This document shows positions 58,900-64,000 of a stretch of 64,000 nt of DNA, in pieces (position 1 is the stretch's first letter; every line of letters starts with the position of its first letter). The position numbers were made by a program, and so were the translations under genes. The notes under the pieces were generated by a model, which saw nothing but the letters and a program-made list of their open reading frames with translations, had not been told where the DNA came from and made no database searches. Source of the DNA: Turritopsis dohrnii (taxonomy: Eukaryota; Cnidaria; Hydrozoa; Anthoathecata; Oceaniidae); NCBI GenBank assembly GCA_027922465.2, contig BQMF02000271.1, forward strand, positions 124,001 to 188,000, given 5' to 3'.

Positions 58900-60540
58900 C
58901 CATCACATGTAAACTGGTACTTGATGGGACACTCGTGAAGCAAACAAATCCATGTCCGGCACCCACCTTATTTTGCATATTTGCCTGAAGACATTTGGTT
59001 TGGGCTTCCATTCGCTGGAATCCCTCACCGCACGAGACTCCCTGTCTGTTGCTATATTCAATTTCCCTGGAAGATATTCCGCAGTAATCATGATCTGATT
59101 GCATAACAAATACTCCCAAATTTCCTTGCTCAGGGAAGACAGAACTTCGTTCCGAGTTCCGCCCATTTTTTACCAGTTAAGATAAAGCTACTATATTGTC
59201 CATCTGAATATGTACATACTTCAGATGTGGAAACCTCTGAGTATAGGTCATGATTGCAAATTTTGCTGCTTTCAACTCCAAAATGTTTATGTGGTTTCGT
59301 CTTTCTTGGTGAGACCAACAACCCCCTGTGGACATCCCCAGACATGCTGCTCCCCATCCCAGAGTCGAAGCATCGGATGACATTACCAATTGAGGAGGGT
59401 GCTGCAAAAGCCTTTTCCTGTGCACAACTCGAGGTTCAGAATCCACCAATTTAGCTCCTCCGATATCTCTGGTGATATCTTCACTAGAGCTTCGAACTCT
59501 TTTGACTGATGAGACAACTCTAAAATCTGTTGTTTTTGCATGGCTCGATACTGCAAAGGGGCTGGTAGAACAGCTGAGGCAGTGGATACAAGACGACCTA
59601 TCAATTGTGACATTTTGGCATTTATAATGAACCCTAGGTGTTGCAGTAAAAACACTAGAGTATCCCTGGCCATCAACAGTTGCTCTCTGCTTGAAGCCAT
59701 CAATAAAATGTCGTCTAGGAAAATTATCAGCCTGATATTCAGTCTTCGAAGAACCGCAATGGGGATCTTAACAACTTTGTGAAAATTTTTGGTGCCGGCC
59801 CAAGACCAAAACAAAGGCAAAGAAACTGATATAGCTGATATATACTGATATAACTGATATGATCACTGATATAACTGATATAGCTGTTTTCTCCACTGAA
59901 ACCGAACATATTTGATGGAGGTTTTGTTCCGAGGTACTGAAAAATAGGCATCCTTCAAATCTATTTTGCACATCAGATCCCCTGGTTTCAAAATTTCTTT
60001 CAAGAGGGCTAAACTTTCCATCTCGAAATGTTCGTACGGAATATATTTGTTCAACGGTTTCAGATTTATCACTGGCCGAAATAACCCTGCCTCCTTCTTG
60101 GGTATCAAGAATATTGAACTTAGGAATTGACCCTGACACGGTTCGACTACTTGAATAGCACCTTTCTCTAACATTTCCAAGATTTCTTGGTCCACCAGTT
60201 TCATATCCTCCTGTTTGGACACTAACTGTGGAGGTAACTGCTTTTGAACTGGGGTTGCAAGGAAAGGAATATGGTACCCTTTTACAGCCTGAATTACCCA
60301 TGGATCCTGGGTTAGAACCTCCCAGTTTTTTACAAATTCCTTTAATCTTCCAGCAGCTGAGACATCCACATTCGATATTGATATTGGAAAAAGATCCCTT
60401 ACTGCTGGGTGGAATGTGGAAATTCCTGTACAGACAACATTTCTACAGGACCTTGAAGTAAAAGACAAGTATTTCTTCCCTTTTATTGGCCAGTGTGGCA
60501 AATCCACTGGAACCTCTTGAACCCTCTCCCTTACCACCTC
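58900..60540 (-). pseudogene. DIRS reverse transcriptase and RNase H
   Basis: RT motifs are SSIFLIPKKEAGLFRPVINLKPLNKYI, CKIDLKDAYFSVP (first Asp) and IIFLDDILLMAS (DD). Between them at about 59825-59885 an expansion of TATATCAGT-like units pushes the frame apart before CFGLGPAPKIF. RNase H shows MSSDASTLGWGA, then INILELKAAKFA, then MDNIVALSY. It continues into the usual linker (PGKLNIATDRESRA, MDLFASR). Several stops are present. Confidence 0.82.
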
Positions 60541-60599
60541 AATAGGATGAGGAAAGTAAGGGGCCTTGACGAAAGGGCTGCTTTTTGAGATGTGTTGAC

Positions 60600-61320
60600 C
60601 CAGAACTACTTTCTCCCATCTTTTTCAAACCAGTGAATAAATTTTTGGTCTTAAGTTTTGCAGTAGAGTCCTTTTGTCACTCCTCCTTAAAGTTTTCACC
60701 AAATAACAAGTTATTGTCCATAGCATCCCAATCTTTTGCTTTTTCCTTCAACATCTCCTTCGCCTTTGTGGAGCTATCAAACAGAGTGCTCAATATATTT
60801 AAGCGTCTATGATAATTTAATGTATTCATTGCTTGTGTTACTAAAAGCACGAGTTTTTCAAACATCACTGACATCTCCTCTAAGGGATTTTCATCAGCAT
60901 TCGAATACGGGGAGTGTTCTACCTCCAGACGAGACCATAATTGAGTTAAGGGACCAAAAATGTTTCTTTGTCCTGGTAGACAGTGATTGATTTGCCACGT
61001 TCATTGAGCACTTCTTTAATATGTATGGGTTTGATATTTTTAGGAACTGGAAGATCAGCAAGCACTTTTTCCCTCACATCTTTATCTGGGAAGTGAGTAG
61101 ATAAATATTTATGGACGTATTGCAACAGTTCATCTGGTAACTCCCATTCAGACTCGTCAATATCTGAAAGCTCAAAGCGTCGCATTTTTTTCGGAGGTTT
61201 GTCATTTAACTCCTCATTCTCTTCAGTCATTCTTTTCCTCCCCTCTGGTGTATTACCAGGGCTCGGTTGTTCATGTGCTTCCTGCTCTTCATGGAGTTCA
61301 GGTTGCTAATCAACCTAAGT
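60600..61320 (-). pseudogene. DIRS Gag-like protein
   Basis: An acidic/basic start (TPEGRKRMTEENEE) continues to the frame 61230-60946 with DELLQYVHKYLSTHFPDKDVREKVLADLPVPKNI, then a break, and 60874-60677 with LLVTQAMNTLNYHRRLNILSTLFD and KAKEMLKEKAKDW. Both blocks are typical of DIRS ORF1 in animals. It is likely the particle-forming protein. Stops and shifts at 60946 and 60677 inactivate it. Confidence 0.75.
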
Positions 61321-61543
61321 GCTGTTGATTTGGTAGCACTACAAATAAGACGAGTAAACATGTCCTAGTAATTCAAAATAATATGCTTTGGAAAGCAAAT
61401 ATTCATAAAGAATAACAAGTTATTCTTAGGTGGCGAAACTGTCTTATAATACGTAGAATATCATGAGATATAATTAGATTTAATAACCCAATAATTACTA
61501 TTTACTTACTTGGCGTCCATCTTCAATGCGAGAAATGACGTAA

Positions 61544-61632
61544 AGGAGGTCGTTGAGAAGATGACCTTTAGCTTTATGTGAGAAGGGCGGACACCAGGAT
61601 TAGATCGTGCGGAGATTTTATGAAATGAAATT
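61544..61632 (-). repeat. Right 90-bp inverted arm
   Basis: Partner of 56793-56882. A potential short open start (ATGGACGCCAAG before GTAAGT-like sequence, about 61507-61525, minus strand) follows it inward, as in a first exon. Confidence 0.85.
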
Positions 61633-62003
61633 ATTAGGTGTTGAACATAATTGATTCTTTAGGGTAACAAGAATTCGTTTATGTTTTTTTTTTACAATTT
61701 CTTTTTAAATAATTCGATTCCCTAACCTTGTTAAAAGAAGGTGTTAACAGCCCTACGGGACATAATGGATTTTATAAGGTAGTTTCACGTGTGAATGGAA
61801 CAAATTAGCGAGCGATAATTACTCTCTCAAATCGATAGAAATCAAGCATATAAATATTCATAGATTCTTCGACTCCTCTCATATTTCGAATAGTCATATT
61901 GAAATTAACATCAGCTTTTGAAGCGTGTATTACTTTCTCTCTCAGAAAGTCATATTTTTAGTGTAGTGGTTTGTTGTTTTTTAAAAAGTTAATAAGTTCA
62001 AAC

Positions 62004-62352
62004 ATGAAACGAAATTATTCGGGAATCTGGCGCCCATACATGGACAGTTTACCAGAGGAAGAAGCACGAAGTTGTCAGAAATGGAGGAAGAAATATATTT
62101 CAATGGATGACGAAGAAATATGTATGAGAAACAGTGTTTATAAACAAATCAGATCATACCCTCCTCATAAAAGAACTTTTTGCAAACCCACAGGAAACGA
62201 TGGACGGTCATCATCTTGTGGAAGCACCGACTCTGTGTTTAAACCTATACTGAGTGATACATCTGAAACGTCTAGTATGAACTCCTCGTATTGTTCGGAT
62301 GTTGGAAGTGTATCGCCGACGTGTTATAGTCCTATCGATAATTTTTACCAAG
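62004..62352 (+). CDS. Probable coding exon of an unrecognised host gene
   Basis: The ATG at 62004 (AAACATGAAACG) opens 116 codons that end in CCAAG before a good GTACGT donor at 62353. The protein begins MKRNYSGIWRPYMDSLPEEE, has a basic middle, and then a Ser-rich stretch (SSSCGSTDS, SETSSMNSSYCSDVGS) that looks disordered. Codon use is more even than in the surrounding AT-rich DNA. The next exon was not found within the window. There is no recognised domain. Confidence 0.55.
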
Positions 62353-64000
62353 GTACGTTTTTTATATTAATCGTATTTCTCTGTTGTTTCGTGTTAGAAC
62401 GCAGTCATTGCGACGGAGTGCACTTCTATAGAAATTTGCATCTTATTTCAATTAAAATGTTCTTCATCACACTTAATCTCACATCAAAAATTCGGTATAT
62501 TCATTTAAAAAAGCAGCTTTAAAATGTCTATTTCCAACGTTATGAAACACACTGGTATTATAATAAATAAAAATGTACTCCTTCGCAGTGATTTTTTAAC
62601 AAATTTACCCACTGGGAAACGCAGTATTTCTGATGGATTTTTCGCTTTCATTTTGTGTTGCTGTTTTTTTAATTTTATGTTTCTTTGTTGGCTCACATCT
62701 ATCTTTACAAGATGTGCTATACATTTCCATGGTTAACTTCTTATTATGCATATTTTTTTTGTTTGCAGCAAATGGTTTCTTGTGCTTCCCTCGTAAAGCC
62801 TTATTTACACCTGCAAATCTTTTTTTTACAAAATTTTACGCGGAATTTCAGATGAATAAGTTTAGATGTATTAAACCCAACCCTAATAGATTTACATATT
62901 GTGAGCTGGTTTTGAAGTGCTGCTGCTACCATTTTTGCGCCCTATGGCTCTTGTTTCACATTGAAAAACCATAATTATGTTCAAAATTTAAATCAAAATC
63001 CCATTCTATCATTAAACACTATCATATTCATTACAATGACGTATCAAAAAGAAGATCAGTTATTGCCACCTTCTTCAATACACCATGATGACATTTTTCC
63101 ATAACTTTTTCATTTTCAAATATCCTGCATGCAACGATAAACCACATGGAGAGCGTAAATAATGATAAATAACTGGCCACGCCAACGACACAAACGCCAT
63201 CTTCATATCATCCGCCCTCGCCTTGCCGCCCCCTCATTTGAGTTGAGTCTGAGTGATTAATATATTGTGTACTGGATAGCAGGTTGTTTCACTTTTTTCA
63301 TGTCCAATTTAAAACAGTGGTTACTTTTTAGCTATTTGCTGTTCTTGTTTTTATGAATATTTTTCAGTTCTTCTTTTCTCGAAGAACAAAAATTAAAGAA
63401 GAAGAAGAAGAAAAGAAATAAGGGCAGCTTTGACTTTACAACAATAATAGCTTGTGCAGCTTTGAGTGTTAAGTGCCTAATTAATACCTGTATTTATACA
63501 CCTTAATAACTTTTGTAGCCTTGCACCAAATTACCTTACTCTTAAAAGCATCCTGTGCAGTTTGCTGCACCAAATAAGTTTGTACAGCTTTGTTGTACAC
63601 CAAAGTACTATTTTACATACCTTTAAATTGACATGTTATCCTTGCTGTGTTGTGAGACTTGCTTATGTCATTTCAATTGGAACAACTTGTTCAAGGCTCT
63701 TATAAAATTCGTTGAACGAGCTGGTAACCAATATTTACTTGTTTTAGTTTGTTGTGCTAGGTTTTATTACATCAGTTGGTCATTGTTACTCATTTGGTTT
63801 TGGCGTGAATGAAGGGGACCACCTTTACAAACCATCGAATAAAACTACATATTTAATTCCCAGATTTGCCAGATAATGTCTCCATGCTAGATTAAAACAA
63901 AATTGATTTATCTTGAAAACGAATGTGGCTTTATACGAAAGTTAGTTGGTGCAGAGGTGCACAATGAACTGAAACAAAATTAACACACAGATCGTGTGAT
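62353..64000. other. Presumed intron or intergenic DNA
   Basis: AT-rich with chance frames. A purine-rich AAGAAGAAGAAG stretch lies at 63400-63415. No supportable gene or RNA is visible. Confidence 0.45.

Larger units (their letters stand above)
57735..61320 (-). mobile_element. DIRS-like tyrosine-recombinase retrotransposon
   Basis: The order on the minus strand is Gag-like protein (61320-60600), RT and RNase H (60540-59000), and tyrosine recombinase (58700-57740). DIRS elements integrate with a tyrosine recombinase rather than an integrase. Many frames are broken by short tandem duplications. Whether the 90-bp arms at 56793 and 61544 are its own terminal repeats is unclear. Confidence 0.85.

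Noticed and set aside
1..64000. tRNA or rRNA genes
   Set aside because: I looked for A/B box pairs with cloverleaf context and rRNA-like conserved cores and saw none I could support. A tRNAscan-SE/Infernal run would be decisive.

Overview
This is a 64 kb piece of an animal nuclear genome. It is AT-rich, with spliced genes (GT...AG introns), LINE, Penelope, DIRS, MULE, ISL2EU and TTAA-type elements, and no bacterial or organellar gene organisation. The mix of element families and the G2E3-like HECT gene suggest a cnidarian or another early-branching or marine invertebrate. That placement is an inference. Most of the window is mobile DNA, much of it nested.

1-10.8 kb is a telescoped nest on the minus strand. 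LINE-A (reverse transcriptase part at 545-2260, endonuclease part at 9.93-10.77 kb) is split by LINE-B (about 2.27-9.93 kb). LINE-B is in turn cut by two elements with TTAA duplications (2513-4132, with a THAP remnant, and 4857-6149). 10.8-12.0 kb holds a decayed OB-fold-like gene.

13.15-21.26 kb is an ISL2EU-type DNA transposon with 67-bp inverted repeats and TA flanks. It carries a broken THAP-DDE transposase and a SWIM-YqaJ nuclease gene. A 4.2-kb MULE has inserted in that nuclease gene with a 9-bp duplication. The MULE has its own four-exon transposase gene whose splice phases all agree. Taking the MULE away rejoins the nuclease gene in frame.

21.3-34.9 kb holds two copies of a roughly 1-kb repeat. 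They enclose a G2E3-like HECT gene with a frameshift. Its intron is filled by a truncated LINE (LINE-C), which contains an apparently intact Penelope-like element with a hammerhead ribozyme motif. A broken integrase-core transposase lies at 32.3-33.5 kb.

34.9-53.5 kb contains two paralogous minus-strand multi-exon loci (A at 34.9-38.7 kb, B at 49.8-53.5 kb). Each starts with a zinc-binding/RING region like the RAG1 N-terminus and ends in a DDE-transposase-like core. Between them are a Phantom-type MULE transposase interrupted by a smaller inverted-repeat element carrying an 'HAFTG'/CXC protein, a foldback element with a reverse-transcriptase tail, a perfectly placed palindrome, a pogo/Tigger fragment and a diverged satellite-like array.

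53.5-64 kb has a TA-flanked inverted-repeat element with a captured acidic exon. It also has a block (56.8-61.6 kb) bounded by 90-bp inverted arms that contains a reverse-transcriptase fragment and a decayed DIRS element. One good host-like coding exon lies at 62.0 kb. Most coding regions are broken, often by short tandem duplications or one-base homopolymer shifts.
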